From positions 47,625 through 111,624 of the forward strand of contig JBBRNH010000006.1 in the NCBI GenBank assembly GCA_038230415.1: 64,000 bases of DNA. The letters run 5' to 3'. The position numbers and the translations under genes are program-made. This stretch comes from JBBRNH01 sp038230415 (GTDB lineage: Bacteria > Bacteroidota > Bacteroidia > Cytophagales > Spirosomataceae). The notes beneath the pieces are model-generated. The model saw only the letters and a list, made by a program, of their open reading frames with translations, was not told the origin of the DNA and ran no database searches. Shown one piece after another: positions 41,792 through 49,700 of this stretch (positions within the stretch are counted from its first letter, which is position 1; the number at the start of each line of letters is the position of its first letter).

Positions 41792-42568
41792 ATGGCTTTT
41801 ACGTTCCTGACCGCCGAATGGCGCAACCTCATCTTTGCCAACTACGCCATTGACCGCGCCGTGCTGGAACCCCTCGTTCCCTACGGCACTGAATTAGACG
41901 ATTTCAACGGCGTGTACTACGGCAGTTTGGTCGGGTTTTATTTCCAGAATGTGAAACTGTTCGGGGCAGCAGCCGTACCGCTGCACCGTGAGTTCGAGGA
42001 GTTTAACCTGCGGTTTTACGTTCGGCGAAAAACCGATACGGGCTGGAAACGGGGCGTAGTGTTTGTGAAAGAGATTGTGCCAAAAGCCGCTATCACCGTC
42101 GTTGCCAAGACCTTATACGGCGAACCCTACGCCACCCACCCAATGCGCCACGCCTGGAAAACCGAGGGCGATGCACAGCACATCGAATACGAATGGAAGG
42201 TTGGGCGCGACTGGAACCACATCCGCGTTCGGGCCGACCGCGCCGGGTTTGCCCTGACACCCGGCAGCGAAGAAGAGTTTATCACCGAACATTATTGGGG
42301 CTATACTGCCCGTAACGGCAAACGGGGAACGGGGCGGCAACCGGGCGCGACGGAGGGCCGCCCCGGCCGAACGTCGGAGTACGAAGTCGTGCATCCGCAG
42401 TGGACTATTTATCCGGTGCAGGATTACGCCGTTCGCTGCGACGTGCCGACGCTGTATGGCCCGGCTTTTGCGCCATTTTTTACCGGGCCACCCCACTCGG
42501 TTTTTTTGGCCGATGGGTCGGCAGTGGCGATTAAGTCGGGCGCGGTGATTCGGGAAAGTAAGGTTTAA
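41792..42568 (+). CDS. DUF2071 (YqjF-like) protein
   Basis: The 258-residue protein has the DUF2071 pattern: FLTAEWRNLIFANYAID near the start, then DDFNGVYYGSLVGF, FNLRFYVRRK, and a C-terminal YEVVHPQWTIYP with CDVPTLYGPAF. Its function is unknown. The segment before SEYEVVHPQW contains an unusual Gly/Arg-rich stretch (GTGRQPGATEGRPG) flanked by an 8-bp inverted repeat (42331-42338 and 42357-42364). It looks like a small in-frame insertion. Its stop is inside the palindrome that follows. Confidence 0.85.
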   Translation: MAFTFLTAEWRNLIFANYAIDRAVLEPLVPYGTELDDFNGVYYGSLVGFYFQNVKLFGAAAVPLHREFEEFNLRFYVRRKTDTGWKRGVVFVKEIVPKAAITVVAKTLYGEPYATHPMRHAWKTEGDAQHIEYEWKVGRDWNHIRVRADRAGFALTPGSEEEFITEHYWGYTARNGKRGTGRQPGATEGRPGRTSEYEVVHPQWTIYPVQDYAVRCDVPTLYGPAFAPFFTGPPHSVFLADGSAVAIKSGAVIRESKV

Positions 42569-42664
42569 ACACAGAGACACGGAGGTAAACACAAAGGCCA
42601 CAAAGAGGTGATGCAGAAAACTCTGAGACCTCCGTGTTTACCTCCGTGTCTCTGTGTTTAAACC
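42562..42664. repeat. Perfect 31-bp inverted repeat supplying both convergent stop codons
   Basis: Arms 42562-42592 and 42634-42664 are exact complements, starting GGTTTAAACACAGAGACACG. The TAA of the DUF2071 gene (42566-42568) is in the left arm. The stop and last residues (NTETRR) of the DUF6992 gene come from the right arm. Its wording is close to widespread CACAGAGA-type repeats. Confidence 0.9.
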
Positions 42665-43276
42665 AAACACCATCCCGATTCCGTTGGGCGTGGCCTGAAT
42701 AAGTGCATCCCGTTGTTTATCCCGATTCTTGAAAATCAGGTAATTAACCACGTCGAAAACCAGCAGAAAGCCACCCTGCACGATGATTGCCTTGCCAAAA
42801 CCCCGATTGCGGTCTGATGTTTCGGGGTTGCTGCCGCGGCCTGCCAGGTAGGCACCACCGGCCACGTACACCACGTCGAGACCGGCGTTGATTGCCAGCA
42901 CTTTTTTCATCTGGTTATGGCGACTCACCGCGTCTTTTAGTGATTCGGTAGTCGGGTTTTGCTTTCGCGCACCAAGCAACCCAAACCCGGCGATGCCCAG
43001 ATTGACGAGGTTCCAATACACGTTCATCCGGTGAAACTGCTTGGTTTCGCCCGTTGTCTGCCCCGTTGCAACCGCACTCACGGCGATATTTGCCAGCGCG
43101 TAGCCACCAAGCGAATAGCCGATAATGCGCTGATGCTGAATGCGTTGCCTACTGAATTCGGGTAGACTAACGGTGGGTGTTTCGTTCAGTGGCTGGGCCG
43201 ATGCGCCGGTGCCGGTCAGGAGTGAGCCGGTTAACAGCGACCCGGCCAGAAAAGTTATTCGTTGCAGAATGTTCAT
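42638..43276 (-). CDS. DUF6992 family membrane protein
   Basis: The 212-residue product has a signal peptide (to ASAQ) and several hydrophobic segments in a conserved pattern (GGYALANIAVSAVATG, FHRMNVYWNLVNLGIAGFGLLG, GGAYLAGRG, FLLVFDVVNYLIF) found in Bacteroidota proteins of the DUF6992 family. The function is unknown. The C-terminus after GMVFGL is encoded by the shared palindrome arm and may not be part of the ancestral protein. Confidence 0.78.
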   Translation of the reverse strand: MNILQRITFLAGSLLTGSLLTGTGASAQPLNETPTVSLPEFSRQRIQHQRIIGYSLGGYALANIAVSAVATGQTTGETKQFHRMNVYWNLVNLGIAGFGLLGARKQNPTTESLKDAVSRHNQMKKVLAINAGLDVVYVAGGAYLAGRGSNPETSDRNRGFGKAIIVQGGFLLVFDVVNYLIFKNRDKQRDALIQATPNGIGMVFGLNTETRR

Positions 43277-43294
43277 GCTCGGAATAACCCGTAT

Positions 43295-43771
43295 TTATTC
43301 CCGAAGTTTAAAATCCCGCTTGCCGCCCGATTTTTCGAGCAGGCGCGTATCCCGAATCACGATGTCGTGCGAGAACGCTTTGCACATATCATAGACCGTG
43401 AGTGCGGCTACCGACGCGCCCACGAGGGCTTCCATTTCTACGCCGGTTTTGCCCTCGGTAACAACGCTGCACTCGATAATGGCTTCATTACCAACGAGTT
43501 CGATGGTCAGGTGGCAGCTTTCCAAGCCGAGCGAGTGGCACAGCGGAATCAGGCTGTCGGTGCGTTTGGCGGCCATCGTGCCGGCAATAATCGCCGTTTG
43601 AAACACGGGGCCTTTTTTGGTCTGAATGTCGGCCCCGGCAAACTGTTGGGTAATCTCGTCGGTTAATACCACCACGCTGCGGGCGCGGGCCGTTCGGCGG
43701 GTAATGAGTTTGGGTGATACGTCCACCATGGTGGGGTTGCCCTGCGGGGTGAGGTGCGAAAATTGGTTCAT
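43295..43771 (-). CDS. moaC: Cyclic pyranopterin monophosphate synthase
   Basis: MoaC converts the product of MoaA to cyclic pyranopterin in molybdenum cofactor synthesis. The 158-residue protein has VDVSPKLITRRTARARS, the KRTDSLIPLCHSL motif and the VEMEALVGASVAALTVYDMCKA core with conserved His, Asp and Lys residues. It is divergent from moeA, separated by about 170 bases with repeat sequence. Confidence 0.96.
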   Translation of the reverse strand: MNQFSHLTPQGNPTMVDVSPKLITRRTARARSVVVLTDEITQQFAGADIQTKKGPVFQTAIIAGTMAAKRTDSLIPLCHSLGLESCHLTIELVGNEAIIECSVVTEGKTGVEMEALVGASVAALTVYDMCKAFSHDIVIRDTRLLEKSGGKRDFKLRE

Positions 43772-43780
43772 ATCAGGTAG

Positions 43781-43941
43781 CAGTGAGCAGTTATCAATTA
43801 TCAGTGAACAATAACCCGTTGGCTGTCAGCAATGTCTTTCACAGAACGGTCTATGTGTCATTATCGTTGATGTCTTGTAGCCAAAAGTATCGTATTCAGT
43901 CCACTATTCATTGCTAATTGATAATTGTCAACTGTTCATTG
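43781..43941. repeat. Repeat-bearing divergent spacer between moaC and moeA
   Basis: Degenerate copies of TTATCAATTATCA-type words flank the middle of this spacer in inverted orientation. TTATCAGTGA at 43798-43807 also occurs in the NRPS-PKS linker repeat. Promoters for both genes would lie inside. Confidence 0.5.
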
Positions 43942-43945
43942 TAGT

Positions 43946-45160
43946 ATGCTCCCTGTTTCCGAAGCCTCCGCCCGTATTCAACGTCACCTGTTGACGCTGC
44001 CCACCGAAACCGTTGCCCTCACCGATGCGTTGGGGCGCGTACTCCGCCACTCTATTCGCGCCGACCGTGATTTCCCGCCTTTCGACCGCGTGGCGATGGA
44101 TGGTATTGCCATTCAGTATGCCGCTTTTGCCAACGGGCAGCGCACCTTTCCGGTGGCCGGTATGCAACGGGCCGGGCAACCCACCCAAACCCTGACCGAC
44201 CCACTGACCTGCATCGAAGCCATGACCGGGGCCGTGCTGCCCGGCCAAACCGATACCGTGATTCGGTACGAAGACGTGACGATTGACGACGGACGGGCAA
44301 CCGTGAAAATCAACGATATACAATCTGGTCAGAGCGTTCACCGGCAAGGCACCGACCAACGGGCCGGTAATGAACTGCTCACGCCCGGAACCTACCTCGG
44401 CCCGCCCGAAATTGCCGTTGCCGCATCGGTCGGGGCGGGGCAGTTGGCGGTGAGCGCGTTACCCCGTATCGCCCTGATTTCGACCGGCGACGAGTTGGTG
44501 GGCGTAGCCGATACGCCGTTGCCGCACCAGATTCGGCAGTCAAACACAGTGATGCTCCAGGCCACGCTCCGGGCAATGGGCGTACCGGCTTCGCTGCACC
44601 ACCTGCCCGACGATGAACCCATTCTGAACGAGCAGTTGGCCGCGCTTTTGGCCGCTAACGACGTGCTGATTCTGAGCGGGGGCGTATCGGCGGGCAAAGC
44701 CGATTTTGTGCCGGATACCCTCGTTCGGCTCGGCGTTGAGCGGGTGTTTCATCAGGTGGCGCAGCGGCCCGGCAAGCCCATCTGGTTTGGCGTGGTGAAG
44801 GCTGCCGACGCGCCAACGCCCGAAAAAGTGGTGTTTGCGCTGCCCGGCAACCCGGTGTCAACGGCCTTGTGTGTGCAACGCTACGTGCTGCCCTGGCTGC
44901 GGGCTTCGCTGGGCCTGCCGCCTGAACCGCCCCGCTACGCTCAACTCACCCAGGCTGTGACGTTTAAACCTCCGCTGACGTATTTTCTGACCGTCCGGCT
45001 CGAAAACACCCCCGATGGCCGGTTAGTGGCGCATCCGCTACCGGGCAGTGGCTCCGCCGATTTTGCGAACCTGCTGGCTGTAAATGCGTTTCTGGAACTG
45101 CCCGGCACCGAGCAGGATTTATTTGGTGCGGGTGATGCCTTTCGGGTTTACGGCTGGTAG
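43946..45160 (+). CDS. moeA: Molybdopterin molybdenumtransferase
   Basis: MoeA inserts molybdate into adenylylated molybdopterin. The 404-residue protein has FPPFDRVAMDGIAI, the TGAVLPGQTDTVIRYED region, ALISTGDELVG, and ILSGGVSAGKADFVPDTL. The ATG at 43946 was chosen; an in-frame TTG seven codons upstream was rejected. Domains III and IV end in FALPGNPVSTALCVQRYV and an expected C-terminal part. It is divergent from moaC. Confidence 0.95.
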   Translation: MLPVSEASARIQRHLLTLPTETVALTDALGRVLRHSIRADRDFPPFDRVAMDGIAIQYAAFANGQRTFPVAGMQRAGQPTQTLTDPLTCIEAMTGAVLPGQTDTVIRYEDVTIDDGRATVKINDIQSGQSVHRQGTDQRAGNELLTPGTYLGPPEIAVAASVGAGQLAVSALPRIALISTGDELVGVADTPLPHQIRQSNTVMLQATLRAMGVPASLHHLPDDEPILNEQLAALLAANDVLILSGGVSAGKADFVPDTLVRLGVERVFHQVAQRPGKPIWFGVVKAADAPTPEKVVFALPGNPVSTALCVQRYVLPWLRASLGLPPEPPRYAQLTQAVTFKPPLTYFLTVRLENTPDGRLVAHPLPGSGSADFANLLAVNAFLELPGTEQDLFGAGDAFRVYGW

Positions 45161-45215
45161 TTCATTCGGGTTTCTGGTTTAGCTTTAGGGTTCAGTACCT
45201 ACCAACTCACGGCAC

Positions 45216-46568
45216 GTGCGCTATTCGTTCGCTTTTTTGCTGATTTATTTACTGATAACCACCGCAGTGGCTCAACCGCCGGTACTCCAACTCCGCCCCT
45301 ACGCAGCGGGCCTGTTTCACCCGGTCGACATGGCGGGCATCAACCCCACAACCCTGTTGGTAGCGCAGGCCAACGGACAAATCCGGCTGGTCGAAAACGG
45401 AATCGTGAACCCTGTACCGTATCTCGACATTGGCAGCCTGACGCAGGACACCGACTACAACGGCATTTTCGGTATCTGTCTGCACCCCGATTTTGCCACC
45501 AACGGTTACCTGTACGTGCAGTATTTCCGGCAAACCGACAAAGCCGCCGTTATTGCCCGGTACACCCGAAGCCTGACCGACCCAAACCAGGCTGACCCGT
45601 CGTCCGCGCAAATTATATTTGTGGTGCCGTATCCCACATTCGGGCATCGCTCCGGGCGTATCGCTTTCGGGCCGGATGGCTACCTGTACATCACCACCGG
45701 CGATGCTGGTTCGGGCGCACGGGGCAGTATCGGCGACCCCGACGGATTCGCCCAAAACCTCCAAAGCCCGTTCGGGAAACTGTTTCGGATTGATGTAAAC
45801 GCCGGTTCGCCCTACGCTATTCCACCCGGCAATCCGTTTGCTAACCCGAACGACGGTATTCCTGACGCGCTCTACGCTACCGGGTTACGGAATCCCTGGC
45901 GGTGGAGTTTTGACCGGCTCACCGGCGATTTATGGCTGGCCGACATTGGGCAGGACGGTTGGGAAGAACTCAACTACACGCCCGCAAATGCCCCGGCCCC
46001 GCAAAACTACGGCTGGCGGTGTGTTGAGGGAACCCATCCCTACATCACCGACGGATGCAGCAATACGGCTTCGTTTGCCATGCCTGTTTTAGACTATCCC
46101 GGCTACGATAACAACGGGCAGCAGTCGGCTTCCATCACGGGCGGCTTTGTGTACCGGGGTAATGCCCATCCGGCTTTGCAGGGCTGGTATGTGTATGGCG
46201 ACTGGGCGCAGGGAACGCTCTGGACACTCCGGCGCAAGCCCGACGATGGCAGTATTCAAAACGTGCGGCAGACAGCCACACTATCAAATCTGGTGTCATT
46301 CGGCGAAGGCACCGATGGTGAACTGTACGCCCTGTCATTTTTTGCCGGAACCCTCTACCGGGTTGGCAGCGATGCCATCGTCAGCGTGCAAACCGGCAAC
46401 TGGCACGACCCGGCAACCTGGGATTGTGGCTGCATACCAACCGCCACGAGTGATGTAATACTGGCCGACGGCCACCGCGTTACCGTTAGTCAGGCAGCCC
46501 CGGTGCGGTCGCTGGTGTTGCGGGGAACGCTCCGGTTCGAGAACGGCGGCAGCTTGCTATGGCCCTGA
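45216..46568 (+). CDS. PQQ-dependent sugar dehydrogenase-like secreted protein
   Basis: The 450-residue protein has a signal peptide (to AVAQ). It has the six-bladed propeller pattern of soluble glucose/sorbosone dehydrogenases: DYNGIFGICLHPDFATNGYLYV, a HRSGRIAFGPDGYLYITTGD segment that carries the candidate catalytic His, and ATGLRNPWRWSFDR. A C-terminal extension (NWHDPATWDCGCIPTATSDVILADG) resembles G8-like secreted repeats. The start is GTG at 45216. The substrate is uncertain. It is a single gene with no close operon partner. Confidence 0.9.
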   Translation: MRYSFAFLLIYLLITTAVAQPPVLQLRPYAAGLFHPVDMAGINPTTLLVAQANGQIRLVENGIVNPVPYLDIGSLTQDTDYNGIFGICLHPDFATNGYLYVQYFRQTDKAAVIARYTRSLTDPNQADPSSAQIIFVVPYPTFGHRSGRIAFGPDGYLYITTGDAGSGARGSIGDPDGFAQNLQSPFGKLFRIDVNAGSPYAIPPGNPFANPNDGIPDALYATGLRNPWRWSFDRLTGDLWLADIGQDGWEELNYTPANAPAPQNYGWRCVEGTHPYITDGCSNTASFAMPVLDYPGYDNNGQQSASITGGFVYRGNAHPALQGWYVYGDWAQGTLWTLRRKPDDGSIQNVRQTATLSNLVSFGEGTDGELYALSFFAGTLYRVGSDAIVSVQTGNWHDPATWDCGCIPTATSDVILADGHRVTVSQAAPVRSLVLRGTLRFENGGSLLWP

Positions 46569-46702
46569 ACACGGCACCGCCCGGTGGTGGTGGCAGACGA
46601 ACTACCCCAACCCATTCTTTCATCGAAACTTTCGATACCCCCAAACGGTTAATCCCCGTGTCGTTCTGACGCTTTCTTTTCGCCTTAATTCCAGATTTTA
46701 TC

Positions 46703-47422
46703 ATGACAGACAGCATCAAAACCGCCCTCGTAACGGGTGGCTCAAAAGGCATTGGCTACGGCGTGGCCGAAGCACTGATTCACCACGGCGTTCGGGTAAC
46801 CATCACCAGCCGGTCGCAAACAGCCGCCGACCAAGCAGCCGCATCGCTCAACAAAATCAAGCCCGGCTATGCCATTGGTATTGTTGCCGATGTGCGCGAT
46901 ATGGCTTCGCAGCAGGCCGTCACCGACCGGATTCTGGCCGATTGGGGCCGCTTAGACTACGTGATTGCCAACGCCGGTATCGGTCATTTTGCCCCGATTC
47001 AGGAACTGACCCCGGAGCAGTGGCAGGAAACGATTGATATTAACTTGACGGGCGTTTTTTATACCGCCAAAACCACGCTGCCCGCGCTGAAGGCTACGGA
47101 GGGCTATTTTATCACGATTGCGAGTTTAGCCGGGACTAATTTTTTCGAAAAAGGCGCGGCCTACAACGCCAGTAAATTCGGGTTGGTGGGATTTAGTCAG
47201 GCCATCATGCTCGATTTGCGGAGCGAAGGTATCAAAGTGACCACGATCATGCCCGGCTCGGTAGCGACCGAATTTGCTGACCAACAGGTGAGCGAAAAAG
47301 ATGCCTGGAAAATCCAGCCCGAAGACATCGGTCAGTTGGTGGTTGATTTGATTCGGATGAATCCGCGCACCTTGCCCAGCAAAGTTGAAGTGAGACCAAC
47401 GATTCCCGGCGGAAAACGATAA
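46703..47422 (+). CDS. Short-chain dehydrogenase/reductase
   Basis: The 239-residue classical SDR has TGGSKGIG near the start, NAGIGHF, and the catalytic Ser-Tyr-Lys in IASLAG and YNASKFG. The substrate cannot be told from sequence. A nitroreductase-like gene begins 8 bases after its stop, so the two likely form an operon. Confidence 0.95.
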   Translation: MTDSIKTALVTGGSKGIGYGVAEALIHHGVRVTITSRSQTAADQAAASLNKIKPGYAIGIVADVRDMASQQAVTDRILADWGRLDYVIANAGIGHFAPIQELTPEQWQETIDINLTGVFYTAKTTLPALKATEGYFITIASLAGTNFFEKGAAYNASKFGLVGFSQAIMLDLRSEGIKVTTIMPGSVATEFADQQVSEKDAWKIQPEDIGQLVVDLIRMNPRTLPSKVEVRPTIPGGKR

Positions 47423-47430
47423 ATAATTGT

Positions 47431-48096
47431 ATGCAAACGTCTGACTTCATCGCCTACGCCCCGCCCACCGACCCTTCTGAGGCTGATCTACACACCAGGA
47501 GCCGGGCATTTTATGAGGCCATCAACACCCGCCGAACGGTGCGCGACTTTTCGGATCGTCCCGTGCCGCGTGCGGTGATCGAAAACCTGATTCGGGCGGC
47601 ATCAACCGCGCCATCGGGTGCCAACAAACAACCCTGGACGTTCTGCGTAGTTGAAAACCCGGACCTCAAACGCCAAATCCGCGAGGCCGCCGAAGCCGAA
47701 GAACACCGAAGTTACACCAGCCGGATGTCGGCAGAATGGCTCGAAGACCTCAAGCCCATTGGCACCGACTGGCACAAGCCATTTTTAGAAACCGCGCCCT
47801 ACCTCATCATTGCCTTCCGGCAGATTTACGAACCCGTCGGCAACACGAAACGCCAGAATTATTACGTGATGGAATCCATTGGGCTGGCCTGCGGCTTGCT
47901 GCTGGCAGCCATCCACGATGCGGGTTTGGTAACGCTCACGCATACACCCAGTCCGATGGATTTTTTGACGAGACTCCTCGCCCGGCCCGCCAATGAGAAG
48001 CCATTTTTGCTCATTCCGGTGGGCTATCCCGCTCCGGGTGCCACCGTGCCAAACATCAAACGGAAGCCATTGGCCGAGGTATTGGTTTGGTACTGA
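47431..48096 (+). CDS. Nitroreductase-family flavoprotein
   Basis: The 221-residue protein has the RRTVRDFSDRPVPRAVIENLIRAAS start, APSGANKQPW and the C-terminal VGYPAPGATVPNIKRKPL, as in FMN-dependent nitroreductases related to iodotyrosine deiodinase. Reductase activity on an electrophilic substrate is likely. It is translated just after the SDR gene. Confidence 0.93.
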   Translation: MQTSDFIAYAPPTDPSEADLHTRSRAFYEAINTRRTVRDFSDRPVPRAVIENLIRAASTAPSGANKQPWTFCVVENPDLKRQIREAAEAEEHRSYTSRMSAEWLEDLKPIGTDWHKPFLETAPYLIIAFRQIYEPVGNTKRQNYYVMESIGLACGLLLAAIHDAGLVTLTHTPSPMDFLTRLLARPANEKPFLLIPVGYPAPGATVPNIKRKPLAEVLVWY

Positions 48097-48238
48097 GTGA
48101 ACCATGAATCAAAACTAACTTTTACTAACCAAAATCCGTTTCCGCGTTTCATTATCTCGTAAATCGCAGTTAGAAATAGGGAGCCACTCCGCTTTTTACT
48201 TCAATAATCTCATATATCTTACTTCATACATCCCTGAG

Positions 48239-49333
48239 ATGACTTCGCGCAGAACATTTCTCCAGACCTCGGCCCTCGGCCTGACCGCTTCGGCTTTCGC
48301 CCCCAATAGCCTGTTTTCGGCTACGCTTGCTCCCAAAGAAAAATTGGGCGTGGCCCTCGTCGGGCTGGGGTATTACAGCACCGATTTGCTGGCCCCGGCC
48401 CTGCAACAGACCAAACACTGCGCCCTGGCGGGCATCGTGACCGGCACACCCGCCAAAGCCGAGACGTGGAAAAAGAAGTACAACATCCCCGACAAGAACG
48501 TGTACGACTACTATAACTTCGACACGATTGCCAATAACCCGGCCATTGACGTGGTGTATGTGGTGTTGCCGCCTTCGATGCATCTGGAATATGTGGTGCG
48601 GGCGGCCAATGCGGGCAAGCACGTCTGGGTTGAAAAACCGATGGCGATGACGGCCAAAGAATGTCAGGAGATGATTGATGTCTGCAAGAAAAACAACGTG
48701 CAGCTTACCGTCGGCTACCGGCTGCACCACGAACCCAACACCCAGGAATATGTGAAACTGCTGCGGGCCGGCACCATTGGCAAGGTGCAGATGGTGGCGT
48801 GTGCGGCTGGCTACTACGATGGGCGCACCGACCACTGGAAACAAAAAAAAGAATTAGGCGGGGGCGTGATGTATGACATGGGCGTGTATGTTTTGCAGGG
48901 CGCACGGCTTGCCGTTGGCGAAGAACCCATTGCCGTAACGGCCCAGCAATACACATCCCGCCCAGAGGTGTATAAAAACGGGCTTGACGAGACCTCGATG
49001 GTGCAGTTGGAGTTTCCGGGCGGGGCGCGGGCATCGCTGCAAACCAGCTATGGCATGAACATGAATTTTCTGCACGTTACGGGCGCAAAAGGAACCTTGG
49101 ACATGGAGCCGTATTCAGCCTACAGCGGTGCCAAAGGCGATGTCTCGACCGGCGTTCACATCGAACATCCGTATCAGGTGCCGTTTCAGCAGGCCACCCA
49201 GATGGACAACGACGCGCTGGCAATCAAGAACAAAACCGCGCCCCTCGTGCCGGGCGAAGAAGGACTCCGCGATATTAAAATTGTGGAAGCGGTCTATAAA
49301 GCCGCCAAAACCGGGCAGCGCGTGTTGATTTGA
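48239..49333 (+). CDS. Gfo/Idh/MocA-family oxidoreductase, Tat-exported
   Basis: The 364-residue protein starts with a twin-arginine signal (SRRTFLQTSALGLTASAFA). A Rossmann domain follows (GVALVGLGYYSTD), then EKPMAMTAKECQ with the conserved Lys and a C-terminal barrel. These enzymes use NAD(P) to oxidise or reduce sugars, often as glucose-fructose oxidoreductase relatives. Export across the inner membrane is predicted from the signal. Confidence 0.93.
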   Translation: MTSRRTFLQTSALGLTASAFAPNSLFSATLAPKEKLGVALVGLGYYSTDLLAPALQQTKHCALAGIVTGTPAKAETWKKKYNIPDKNVYDYYNFDTIANNPAIDVVYVVLPPSMHLEYVVRAANAGKHVWVEKPMAMTAKECQEMIDVCKKNNVQLTVGYRLHHEPNTQEYVKLLRAGTIGKVQMVACAAGYYDGRTDHWKQKKELGGGVMYDMGVYVLQGARLAVGEEPIAVTAQQYTSRPEVYKNGLDETSMVQLEFPGGARASLQTSYGMNMNFLHVTGAKGTLDMEPYSAYSGAKGDVSTGVHIEHPYQVPFQQATQMDNDALAIKNKTAPLVPGEEGLRDIKIVEAVYKAAKTGQRVLI

Positions 49334-49336
49334 CAC

Positions 49337-49344
49337 TACCTTTG
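49337..49344 (+). promoter_or_regulatory. -7 box before the 49369 gene
   Basis: TACCTTTG fits TAnnTTTG and lies 24 bases before the ATG at 49369. No -33 motif is evident. Confidence 0.35.
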
Positions 49345-49368
49345 GGCCATTAACAAACCAACCACCGT

Positions 49369-49617
49369 ATGAAATTAGCTGACTTTACGAACCTACCTAC
49401 CCAGCAACATCAACTCGACGCGCTGTATTTCCGGGGCGATGTGCTGGCAAACCGCTACGAAGTTGACGACGCGATTTTTCTGCTCTACAGTCTCGGCGAT
49501 TTTTACGTCGAACTCCGCTACGATGCCTATAAAAACACGCTTTTGGCCGTTGACCCCTTCCGCAACCTCGACCGGCTGGAGCCGTACCTGCCGTATTTAG
49601 ACGCTGAATTTGCCTGA
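49369..49617 (+). CDS. Hypothetical 82-residue protein
   Basis: I do not recognise the family. The product MKLADFTNLPTQQHQLDAL is followed by an acidic, aromatic-rich sequence with two hydrophobic beta-like stretches (DDAIFLLYSLGDFYVELRYD). It has no signal peptide. It ends before a strong terminator hairpin. Confidence 0.65.
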   Translation: MKLADFTNLPTQQHQLDALYFRGDVLANRYEVDDAIFLLYSLGDFYVELRYDAYKNTLLAVDPFRNLDRLEPYLPYLDAEFA

Positions 49618-49640
49618 GTGCATTGATTTTCAGGACTGTA

Positions 49641-49688
49641 TAAACGTAACGCACCCCGGCCATGACTGGCCGGGGTGCGTTACGTTTA
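49641..49688. terminator. Perfect 22-bp bidirectional terminator hairpin
   Basis: Arms 49641-49662 and 49667-49688 are exact complements around the loop TGAC. It lies between the convergent 49369 and AlbA_2 genes. The arm ends TTTA, giving only short T runs. Confidence 0.85.
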
Positions 49689-49700
49689 ACGGTAATGGTT

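Noticed and set aside
43925..43945. TTG start for moeA
   Set aside because: ATG at 43946 gives the family N-terminus; the upstream codons are repeat sequence.
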